Assembly: GCA_045631525.1 (NCBI GenBank)
Contig: JAZQUY010000010.1
Span: forward strand, 1-8,426
DNA length: 8,426 nt
Direction of reading: 5' to 3'
Source of the DNA: SIG440 sp045631525
GTDB taxonomy: Bacteria; Bacillota; Clostridia; Monoglobales; Monoglobaceae
Under the pieces are notes generated by a model, which saw nothing but the letters and a program-made list of their open reading frames with translations, made no database searches and was not told where the DNA came from. Positions within the stretch are counted from its first letter, which is position 1. Each line of letters opens with the position of its first letter. The translations under genes were made by a program, and so were the position numbers. Positions 1 through 4,220 of this stretch are shown piece after piece.

Positions 1-135
1 GCTGACCATCTTGTCAATGTTGGATACAGTATAGTTAGTCCCACAGGTTCTCAAAAAGAAAATTAAAATATGTTTAGATGGGTATCGAGTGAATGGTTTG
101 ATAAGACGTAATATTTCATCGAAAATATACTGCAT
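1..135 (-). CDS. possible partial reading frame of unknown product, cut by the left window edge
   Basis: A minus-strand frame stays open for 45 codons from an ATG at 135 to the window edge. The peptide begins MQYIFDEILRLIKPF and continues through RYPSKHILIFFLRTCGTN, a mix of charged and hydrophobic residues that looks plausible for protein. I do not recognise it. An in-frame stop lies two codons upstream of the ATG, so this would be the true start if the gene is real. However, no Shine-Dalgarno sequence precedes it, and it lies just beyond the terminator that ends the tRNA transcript. An open run of this length can occur by chance in AT-rich DNA. It could be the start of a gene or a fragment left by an insertion beside the tRNA genes. 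Sequence to the left would settle it. Confidence 0.25.
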   Translation of the reverse strand, partial: MQYIFDEILRLIKPFTRYPSKHILIFFLRTCGTNYTVSNIDKMVS

Positions 136-160
136 CTGTTATGAATATAAAAACAAAAGA

Positions 161-190
161 AAAAACAAGTTCCAGACGGAACTTGTTTTT
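161..190 (-). terminator. intrinsic terminator after tRNA-Glu
   Basis: The arms AAAAACAAGTTCC (161-173) and GGAACTTGTTTTT (178-190) pair perfectly over 13 bp around the loop AGAC. On the minus strand the hairpin lies just past the tRNA-Glu CCA end and runs into a T-rich tract. The A and T tails on both sides mean it could also stop rightward transcription, so it may serve both strands. Confidence 0.75.
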
Positions 191-191
191 T

Positions 192-266
192 TGGTGACTC
201 CTAGGGGATTCGAACCCCTGTAGCCGCCGTGAGAGGGCGGAGTCTTAACCACTTGACCAAGGAGCC
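192..266 (-). tRNA. tRNA-Glu (anticodon CTC)
   Basis: This folds as a complete 75-nt cloverleaf on the minus strand. The acceptor arms GGCTCCT and AGGAGTC pair with one G-T wobble. The anticodon stem CCGCC/GGCGG encloses the loop CTCTCAC, giving anticodon CTC (231-233), which reads GAG. The T arm is AGGGG-TTCGAAT-CCCCT, and the terminal CCA (192-194) is encoded. The anticodon arm closely matches bacterial tRNA-Glu. Low-GC bacteria always need a TTC isoacceptor for GAA, so this CTC copy is probably an additional gene. It lies downstream of tRNA-Met in the same transcript direction. Confidence 0.96.
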
Positions 267-290
267 ATATGAAATTTTGTTCCCTTGTAC

Positions 291-317
291 AAAACCCGTG
301 TATAAAACACGGGTTTT
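291..317 (-). terminator. hairpin between the two tRNA genes, possible weak terminator
   Basis: Arms AAAACCCGTGT (291-301) and ACACGGGTTTT (307-317) give an 11-bp stem with a 5-nt loop, directly after tRNA-Met on the minus strand. The following T run is only four bases, so termination may be partial. Read-through would let tRNA-Glu share the tRNA-Met promoter; no separate consensus promoter is visible for tRNA-Glu. The stem could instead guide RNase processing between the two tRNAs. Confidence 0.5.
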
Positions 318-323
318 AAAGGG

Positions 324-400
324 TGGTAGCGGTAACTAGATTCGAACTAGTGACACTACGGGTATGAACCGTATGCTCTAGCCAACTGAGCTATACCGCC
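324..400 (-). tRNA. tRNA-Met (anticodon CAT), elongator type
   Basis: A complete 77-nt minus-strand cloverleaf. The acceptor is GGCGGTA/TACCGCT, with a G-T wobble at the first pair. The anticodon stem TACGG/CCGTA encloses the loop TTCATAC, with anticodon CAT at 364-366. The T arm is ACTAG-TTCGAAT-CTAGT and CCA is encoded at 324-326. The sequence resembles clostridial elongator tRNA-Met: the first pair is G-T rather than the mismatch typical of initiator tRNA, and the anticodon stem lacks the three consecutive G-C pairs of initiators. A CAT anticodon can also belong to tRNA-Ile2 (lysidine), but the anticodon-arm sequence fits Met better. Confidence 0.93.
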
Positions 401-428
401 ATATGCTTGTCCCGCTTGGGACCTTTCT

Positions 429-457
429 ATGTTACCACAAAAGATAGCGGTTGTCAA
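429..457 (-). promoter_or_regulatory. sigma-A promoter for the tRNA-Met/tRNA-Glu unit
   Basis: On the minus strand a perfect TTGACA (-35, 452-457) and TAACAT (-10, 429-434) are separated by exactly 17 bp. Transcription would begin near 422-423, about 22 nt before tRNA-Met. The short leader can fold into a 5-bp hairpin (GTCCC/GGGAC, 409-422). The promoter starts only about 30 bp past the ytvI stop, with no clear ytvI terminator in between, so ytvI transcripts may run into the tRNAs. Confidence 0.88.
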
Positions 458-488
458 TAGGAAAATAAAAATTTTTTAAGATGCTTTA

Positions 489-1550
489 TTATTCACCAAA
501 AGAATGTTCCTTGTAGGAGACATAAAAGTTTACAAGTAACAAAGTGATAACTGGGGCCAGTATCATTCCTGCTATGCCAAAGAAACGGAGTCCCACATAT
601 ACGCTTATAAGGGTGAGAATGGGATGTATGCCGATTTGCTGACTGACGATTTTGGGTTCTGCCAGTTGGCGTACGATAAAGACCAGCACCTGAATGATAA
701 GGAGCGCCGCAAAAGAATATATATCCCCGTATGCAAGGGAGGCGAGGGACCATGGAATAAGGATTATTCCTGTGCCAAAAAATGGAAGAGCGTCAACAAG
801 TCCGCAGATAAGTCCCCACAAAAGGGCATAATCCTTTCCTATAATCCAAAGACAAACCGAAACTAAAACAGCGGTCAAAGACATCAGAATCAGCTGTGCT
901 TTTAAATATGAAGAAAAAGCGTGGGTGAGAAAGCCTTTGGTTTTTGACAGCACCTTTATGGCTTTTTTAGGGAAAAGCTCGTGGAGAAAGTTTGTAATGA
1001 GATTATAGTCTTTGGTAAAGAAAAATGTCCCAAGGATAAACATTACAATAAAAAGTGCCATATTGGGAAGTGCCCCTGCAAAGCTCTTGGCGGCATCCAG
1101 TGCCGCAGAGGTCACTCGTAAGGATAATTCTCTCGAATAAGCCGCAAAATTCCCTGAAATTTTATCAAGAAAGGTTGTAACGTCAGGGGAAAGGCTGAGG
1201 CGAAAGACGTTATATTTTTCTGTTAAAAGTGAAAGCCGGTCTTGAAAGGAACGGATTGCGGCAGGCAAGGTGGTAATCAGATTTTTTGCCTGAGAAAAAA
1301 GCTGAAAGGATAAAAAGAGAACGGCACCTGTGCCTAATGCCACAATAAGCGCCGAGATAATTGCGGAACTGATACTGCGACTTACATGAAATTTACTTTC
1401 AAGCTTTTTGACAATTCTCTGACATGGGGTTGCCACAATAAATGCCACAACAAAGGGCGCAAAAAGTTTCAGCAAAAAAGGAAACAGGAACAGCCCAAGG
1501 GCTATTCCTGCAAGTGTTAATGTATATTTTATAACTTTTTCTGTTTTCAC
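489..1550 (-). CDS. ytvI: AI-2E family membrane protein, YtvI-like sporulation integral membrane protein
   Basis: This is a 353-residue polytopic membrane protein of the AI-2E transporter superfamily; length and motifs best fit the YtvI group, which is linked to sporulation in Firmicutes. Two hydrophobic segments lie near residues 10-45 and one at 60-88. They are followed by a soluble stretch (90-160) typical of the family, and then hydrophobic segments at 162-180, 217-238, 243-275, 278-295 and 310-345. Conserved C-terminal features are DALPFFGTG followed by PW (253-267), RQLAEPKIVSQQIG (294-307) and GLRFFGIAG (320-328). The start is GTG (1548-1550), supported by AAAGGAGA eight bases upstream. 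It follows apgM after 27 nt, so the two are probably co-transcribed. The transported substrate, if any, is not known from sequence; related proteins include putative permeases and Na+/H+ antiporters. The family call is secure and the YtvI subgroup is likely. Confidence 0.85.
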   Translation of the reverse strand: MKTEKVIKYTLTLAGIALGLFLFPFLLKLFAPFVVAFIVATPCQRIVKKLESKFHVSRSISSAIISALIVALGTGAVLFLSFQLFSQAKNLITTLPAAIRSFQDRLSLLTEKYNVFRLSLSPDVTTFLDKISGNFAAYSRELSLRVTSAALDAAKSFAGALPNMALFIVMFILGTFFFTKDYNLITNFLHELFPKKAIKVLSKTKGFLTHAFSSYLKAQLILMSLTAVLVSVCLWIIGKDYALLWGLICGLVDALPFFGTGIILIPWSLASLAYGDIYSFAALLIIQVLVFIVRQLAEPKIVSQQIGIHPILTLISVYVGLRFFGIAGMILAPVITLLLVNFYVSYKEHSFGE

Positions 1551-1577
1551 CGCAGGTTCTCCTTTTGCGGCAAAAAG

Positions 1578-2780
1578 TTATTTTCCCAAGAGCTTTTCCA
1601 TAAGGGTGTAGCCATGTTCCACTGTGATGCCTGTTTTCTTTGCGTTTGCCTCGGTGTAAGAGGTGGGGCTTCCCTGGATAGCTGTGCCGCTTTTATATAT
1701 TATATACGGCACGGGGTCAGAAGTATGCGTTTTGATTGCAAGTGGTGTGGGGTGGTCGGGCATAATCAACATAGAAAATTCCTCACCGTCTTCGCAGAGT
1801 GCATCAAGAATGGGTGCTACAATTTTTTGGTCAATCAGCTCAATGGCTTTCACCTTGTTTTCAATTTCGCGTCTGTGACCTGCTTCGTCAGGAGCCTCAA
1901 GGTGTACATACAAAAAGTCTGAGCCGCTGCGAAGTGCCTTTATGGCAGCTTCCGCCTTGCCGTCAAAGTTAGTATGCACATTTCCTGTTGCTCCTATAAC
2001 ATCAACTATTTCAAGACCTGCACCTGTACCAATACCTTTGATAAGGTCAACGGCTGAAACCACAGTGCCTTTTATGCCATAAAGGTCAGCATAGGTAGCA
2101 AGGTTTGGCTTTGTTCCGTTGCCCCAAATCCAGATGGAGTTTGCAGGGCGAAGACCGCGTTCTTTTCTGGCAAGGTTCACAGGATGGTCTTTCAAAATGT
2201 CATAGCTCTTTTTCATGAGAGCAAGGAGTGTTTCGTCTTTTGGAAGATATTCTGTAATCTTTCGGTCGGAAATGTCGTGGGGTGGTGTAAGGGAAAAATT
2301 GTTTTCCTTGTTGTGCCACACCAAAAGATGACGGTAGCTGATGCCGCTGAAGAATTCGTATTCGTTTGTTTTGAGTGCGTCGTTCACGGCTTTGATTAGT
2401 TGAGAGGATTCCTCGGTTGTGATCTCATCCGAGCTATAGTCCACCATGATTTTTTCTTCGTAGGGCTCGTCTTCTGACAGTGTCACGAGGTTTGTGCGGA
2501 AGGTAGTGTCAGTGAGTTCAAGATGCACACCCATTGAAAGAGCTTCAAGGGGTGAACGGCCTGTATAATACTTTTGGGGGTCATAGCCAAAGACCGCAAG
2601 GTTTGCAACGTCGCTACCTGGTGGGAGATTTGAGGGAACAGTGGTTACCATACCCATCTCGCCCATGGAGGCAAGGTTATCGATGTTTGGCTTTTTTGCC
2701 ACCTCAAGGGGTGTTTTGTTTCCAAGCTCGGGAACGGGCGTATCCGCCGCACCGTCACAAAGGATAACTATATATTTCAT
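1578..2780 (-). CDS. apgM: 2,3-bisphosphoglycerate-independent phosphoglycerate mutase, ApgM type
   Basis: A 400-residue cytoplasmic enzyme of the alkaline phosphatase superfamily, closest to archaeal-type cofactor-independent phosphoglycerate mutase, which interconverts 3- and 2-phosphoglycerate in glycolysis. Visible active-site elements are CDG with Asp9, the nucleophile Ser56 in LPPGSD, APDEAGH with Asp298 and His302, PDHPTP with Asp342 and His343, and THTSDPVPY with His352. These match the two-metal site of the superfamily, and the length is normal for ApgM. The ATG start has AAAGG upstream, though with a long 12-base spacing. The gene has its own consensus promoter and is followed by ytvI. 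A closely related subgroup has been proposed to be a homoserine kinase because of neighbouring threonine genes. No such neighbours are seen here, so mutase is preferred but not proven. Confidence 0.88.
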   Translation of the reverse strand: MKYIVILCDGAADTPVPELGNKTPLEVAKKPNIDNLASMGEMGMVTTVPSNLPPGSDVANLAVFGYDPQKYYTGRSPLEALSMGVHLELTDTTFRTNLVTLSEDEPYEEKIMVDYSSDEITTEESSQLIKAVNDALKTNEYEFFSGISYRHLLVWHNKENNFSLTPPHDISDRKITEYLPKDETLLALMKKSYDILKDHPVNLARKERGLRPANSIWIWGNGTKPNLATYADLYGIKGTVVSAVDLIKGIGTGAGLEIVDVIGATGNVHTNFDGKAEAAIKALRSGSDFLYVHLEAPDEAGHRREIENKVKAIELIDQKIVAPILDALCEDGEEFSMLIMPDHPTPLAIKTHTSDPVPYIIYKSGTAIQGSPTSYTEANAKKTGITVEHGYTLMEKLLGK

Positions 2781-2830
2781 ATTTTTGTCACGCCTTTCAA
2801 TTGATAAAATCGATAGATATATATAGATAT

Positions 2831-2859
2831 ATTATATATATAGGAAGAAAAAAAGTCAA
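2831..2859 (-). promoter_or_regulatory. sigma-A promoter of the apgM-ytvI operon
   Basis: On the minus strand TTGACT (2854-2859) and a perfect TATAAT (2831-2836) are 17 bp apart. The expected start is near 2824, leaving a very AT-rich leader of about 45 nt before the apgM ATG. The -35 hexamer is made by the right arm and first T of the terminator hairpin at 2848-2877. Confidence 0.85.
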
Positions 2860-2877
2860 GAGGGTAATCCTCTTGAC
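2848..2877 (-). terminator. intrinsic terminator fused to the apgM promoter
   Basis: The inverted repeat GTCAAGAGG (2855-2863) / CCTCTTGAC (2869-2877) has a 5-nt loop. On the minus strand it is followed by seven T (2854-2848), the form of a good intrinsic terminator. It would stop leftward transcription from the repeat region before the apgM promoter fires. The arm next to the T run supplies the apgM -35, so the palindrome might also act as an operator. Confidence 0.65.
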
Positions 2878-2910
2878 CATTCCCTCAAGGGTTATTCTAT
2901 TCAGAATCTT

Positions 2911-2977
2911 GTTTTTTCAAGGGGACGCTCGGCCCCTTGAACCCCCTTTGCCGCGTTTTCGCATCGGACATCTATAA
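2911..2977 (-). repeat. hairpin module copy A
   Basis: Minus-strand order: AGATGTCC, then GAAAACGCGGCAAAGGGGG, then the hairpin TCAAGGGG/CCCCTTGA (2917-2940, 8 bp, 8-nt loop), then AAAAAAC. It is the inverted partner of copy C and lies head-to-tail with copy B. Confidence 0.6.
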
Positions 2978-2978
2978 G

Positions 2979-3044
2979 GTTTTCTCAAGGGGAAATGTTC
3001 CCCTTGAACCCCTTCTCTGCTATCAAAGTCTCGGCAGATGTAAC
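2979..3044 (-). repeat. hairpin module copy B, diverged
   Basis: On the minus strand this has GTTACATCTGCCGAGAC, then GCAGAGAAGGGG, then the hairpin TCAAGGGG/CCCCTTGA (2985-3007, extendable to 10 bp), then GAAAAC. The hairpin arms are identical to copy A but the core is diverged. It lies in the same direction as copy A, directly beside it. Confidence 0.5.
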
Positions 3045-3078
3045 TGTTCATCTTTTTCTGTTTTGCTGACGCTCGGAA

Positions 3079-3096
3079 GTTCAATATATATTGAAC
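3079..3096. repeat. 18-bp perfect palindrome
   Basis: GTTCAATATATATTGAAC is a perfect inverted repeat without a spacer. It follows GACGCTCGG (3068-3076), a 9-mer that also occurs at 2924-2932 in the loop of hairpin copy A. It may be a protein-binding site or a sub-module of the dispersed repeat. Confidence 0.5.
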
Positions 3097-3105
3097 GCAC
3101 TCGCT

Positions 3106-3147
3106 AAAAACGGCAGACGAAAAAGGGAACTGATGTCTGCCGTTTTT
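3106..3147. terminator. long bidirectional terminator-like hairpin
   Basis: AAAAACGGCAGAC (3106-3118) and GTCTGCCGTTTTT (3135-3147) pair over 13 bp with a 16-nt loop. Each strand ends in five T. The form fits a bidirectional intrinsic terminator, but no gene on either side clearly needs one, and it may simply be part of the repeat element. Confidence 0.4.
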
Positions 3148-3166
3148 CACTAAAACAAAAAAATCT

Positions 3167-3331
3167 TCACAAACATCTGCGACTCGACTTTTCAAAAGCA
3201 GTTTTTCGGAGTCCGTCCTTGAGGGTGTTTAGCACGTCAGGGGAATACCCCAGCAAATATTCCGCTTTAGTTTGAGGTGAGTGACAGCTGTTTGCGAATG
3301 CCAAACAAAGGTGCAAAAATCGGCGGCACAT
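3167..3331 (-). pseudogene. protein-like reading frame, possible gene remnant inside the repeat element
   Basis: A 54-codon minus-strand frame ends at TGA (3167-3169). Its C-terminal part has protein-like composition: TKAEYLLGYSPDVLNTLKDG, followed by LRKTAFEKSSRRC. It is not preceded by a Shine-Dalgarno sequence, and its apparent ATG lies inside the 13-bp hairpin at 3317-3356. I do not recognise a family. It could be a remnant of a coding region carried by the repeat element, or a chance frame that recurs wherever the repeat does. Confidence 0.18.
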
Positions 3332-3356
3332 TTACATCTGCTGGTGCCGCCGATTT
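3317..3356 (-). terminator. 13-bp GC-rich stem-loop, terminator-like on the minus strand
   Basis: AAATCGGCGGCAC (3317-3329) pairs perfectly with GTGCCGCCGATTT (3344-3356) around a 14-nt loop. On the minus strand the stem ends in a run of five T; on the plus strand only three follow. No minus-strand gene is seen upstream for it to terminate. Confidence 0.35.
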
Positions 3357-3417
3357 AATGAGGCAAACAATGGGTTTGTTTTTCTGAATGGTTGTGCCTT
3401 TGGCTTGGGCTGAGCAA

Positions 3418-3485
3418 TTACAGATGTCCAAGACGAAAACGCGGCAGAGGGGGCAGGGGGAATAATTCCCCCTGGAATAAAAAAC
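3418..3485 (+). repeat. hairpin module copy C, inverted relative to A and B
   Basis: Plus-strand order: TTACAGATGTCC, then GAAAACGCGGCAGAGGGGG, then a hairpin (CAGGGGGAA/TTCCCCCTG, 3454-3474, 9 bp, 3-nt loop), then AAAAAAC. The 36-base core matches copy A at 31 positions, while the hairpin arms differ in sequence but keep their place and form. Confidence 0.6.
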
Positions 3486-3488
3486 ATA

Positions 3489-3517
3489 TTGTAATTTTAA
3501 AAAGATTGTGGTATAAT
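3489..3517 (+). promoter_or_regulatory. extended -10 promoter for the hairpin RNA
   Basis: TTGTAA (3489-3494), 17 bp, then TATAAT (3512-3517), with TG at 3509-3510 making an extended -10. Initiation is expected at about 3521-3524, exactly at the base of the long stem-loop that follows. Confidence 0.75.
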
Positions 3518-3520
3518 AAT

Positions 3521-3679
3521 GCTGCGACACAATCGAATATATTTTTGGCTGCCATGGGAAAATACTTTGGTAAAAGGTGTTTTCTCTATTCACTCATACC
3601 ATGGCGGTGAAGATTGTGTCGCAGCAATGAGGGATTACACTTTTTCAGTGTGTTCCTCTTGGAGCACACTTTTTTATTT
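3521..3679 (+). ncRNA. candidate structured RNA of unknown class (small RNA or regulatory leader)
   Basis: The transcript would start at the foot of a long imperfect hairpin. P1 is a perfect stem of 14-15 bp (GCTGCGACACAATC, 3521-3534, with GATTGTGTCGCAGC, 3612-3625). P2 is 10 bp (3548-3557 with 3599-3608), including two G-T wobbles. P3 is 11 bp (3558-3568 with 3574-3584), with the pentaloop GGTAA. A 13/3-nt internal loop separates P1 and P2, and a 14-nt bulge lies 3' of P3. An intrinsic terminator follows at 3647-3679. It does not match the conserved sequence of T-box, c-di-GMP, ZTP, fluoride or SRP RNA as I know them. It is too short for typical 6S RNA. The alternative is a MITE with 14-bp terminal inverted repeats, since both ends are flanked by AAT. 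It precedes the 59-residue protein gene, so cis control by attenuation is also possible. Confidence 0.55.
3647..3679 (+). terminator. intrinsic terminator after the hairpin RNA
   Basis: AGTGTGTTCC (3647-3656) pairs with GGAGCACACT (3661-3670), 10 bp with one wobble and loop TCTT, followed by TTTTT and ATTT. A small upstream alternative (ACACT 3637-3641 with AGTGT 3647-3651) would use the terminator's left arm, so conditional termination is possible. Confidence 0.8.
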
Positions 3680-3693
3680 GAAGGAGAATCCCT

Positions 3694-3873
3694 ATGGATA
3701 AGTATGAAGACCTTTTTTGCAAGCTTCTTAATACAATTACTGAAAAAATAGAAGAGATGGAGAGGATACGTGAAGAGGCTTTGTTGGATTTTTATAAAAT
3801 AGAAATGAGCCGTCAGGAACGGTCAAGAATTATGGAAAAAATAAAACTTAGGGACACAAATTGTTTTAGGTAA
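3694..3873 (+). CDS. small charged helical protein of unknown function
   Basis: ATG at 3694 is preceded by AAGGAG with a 7-base spacing, and the frame runs 59 codons to TAA. The protein is rich in Glu, Lys, Arg and Ile (for example EKIEEMERIREEALLDF, residues 17-33), has no membrane segment, and is likely one or two long amphipathic helices or a coiled coil. Cysteines are at 9 and 57. I do not recognise a family; a Spo0E-like motif is not visible. The RBS begins only a few bases past the U-run of the upstream terminator, so expression probably depends on read-through of that terminator. No terminator separates it from the S10 promoter at 3892. The strong RBS and spacing support a real gene despite the small size. 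Confidence 0.6.
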   Translation: MDKYEDLFCKLLNTITEKIEEMERIREEALLDFYKIEMSRQERSRIMEKIKLRDTNCFR

Positions 3874-3891
3874 AATTTTTTCAAAAAAAGG

Positions 3892-3920
3892 TTGACAATT
3901 TATTGTCATTATAGTATAAT
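3892..3920 (+). promoter_or_regulatory. main promoter of the S10 operon
   Basis: Perfect TTGACA (3892-3897) and TATAAT (3915-3920) with a 17-bp spacer; start expected near 3927. This is the strongest promoter in the window, as fits ribosomal protein genes. A palindrome TGACAAT-TT-ATTGTCA (3893-3908) covers the -35 and spacer and could be an operator. Confidence 0.92.
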
Positions 3921-3926
3921 ACTAAG

Positions 3927-4220
3927 GCGTGACAAAGACATACGATGATTCCGGAGGTAGCAAACCCTTGATTTATCTGGGGTTTGGAAATTTCGGAGGA
4001 GATTGTCCGGTTTTCAAAACAGGGCGGAAGGTCACACTTTCATATTGAATACAGCAAAAATTTCGGGCTCAGTATGCTGGTGAGCTCGGGTTGTGTTGTG
4101 TTTGCGCCCCGAAACCGCAGCTTTGTAAAAGCAGAATATGGTTCGGGTTTTATTATTTAGCTGTGCGAAACGCCCGGCACAGCGGAAAAATCAAAAGTAA
4201 ATTTTGAAGGAGGGTACATC
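3927..4220 (+). promoter_or_regulatory. long structured leader of the S10 operon, probable autoregulatory attenuator
   Basis: About 290 nt lie between the start site and the rpsJ ATG, far more than translation needs. Stems visible in order are: GTGAC/GTCAC (3929-3933 with 4031-4035), which could close a domain; CAAACCC/GGGTTTG (3961-3967 with 3980-3986); GCTCA/TGAGC (4067-4071 with 4081-4085); antiterminator TTTCGGG/CCCGAAA (4061-4067 with 4108-4114); a terminator stem (4108-4147); and GCTGTGC/GCACAGC (4160-4166 with 4177-4183) just before the rpsJ RBS. In enterobacteria, L4 binds the S10 leader and causes early termination and translational repression. The analogy suggests L4 or another operon product here, but I see no homology to the E. 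coli leader. Structures were paired by eye. Confidence 0.65.
4108..4158 (+). terminator. attenuator terminator in the S10 leader
   Basis: CCCGAAACC (4108-4116, one bulged A) pairs with GGTTCGGG (4140-4147). It encloses the hairpin GCTTT/AAAGC (4120-4124 with 4128-4132) and is followed by TTTTATTATTT. The left arm can alternatively pair with TTTCGGG at 4061-4067, which would prevent the terminator. Confidence 0.6.

Larger units (their letters stand above)
2911..3485. mobile_element. candidate non-autonomous repeat element with inverted homologous ends
   Basis: Both ends begin with GTTTTTT reading inward, then a G/C-rich hairpin, then a shared 36-base core. The core copies 2942-2977 and 3418-3453 match at 31 of 36 bases as inverted repeats. 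The interior holds a third diverged module, an 18-bp palindrome and two long stem-loops. It contains no transposase or intact gene. This is the pattern of a dispersed intergenic repeat or MITE-like element. I see no clear target-site duplication, so the boundaries are approximate and mobility is inferred. Confidence 0.45.

Noticed and set aside
469..478. Terminator for ytvI in the AT-rich stretch after its stop
   Set aside because: Only an A/T palindrome without GC stem; it would not form a stable hairpin.
2911..3044. CRISPR-like array from repeated hairpins
   Set aside because: Only two tandem units with diverged cores, no uniform spacers and no cas genes.
2917..3195. 92-codon minus-strand frame
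   Set aside because: It runs straight through three hairpins and the 18-bp palindrome, its translation is low-complexity (repeated RG/KRG and Cys-Pro runs), and it lacks an RBS. It is a by-product of the repeat modules.
3267..3593. 108-codon minus-strand frame
   Set aside because: It overlaps the promoter and the hairpin RNA on the opposite strand, has no RBS and no recognisable features.
3392..3610. 72-codon plus-strand frame
   Set aside because: It spans copy C, the promoter and half of the hairpin RNA; the RKRGRGG stretch is just translated repeat core.
3520..3680. T-box or known riboswitch upstream of the small gene
   Set aside because: No T-box core (GGGTGG...CCGCG) and no conserved sequence of riboswitch classes I could recall; only the terminator is shared with such leaders.
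3945..3971. Eight-codon leader peptide frame starting ATGATTCCG
   Set aside because: No properly placed RBS and no run of regulatory codons; the frame is too short to support.
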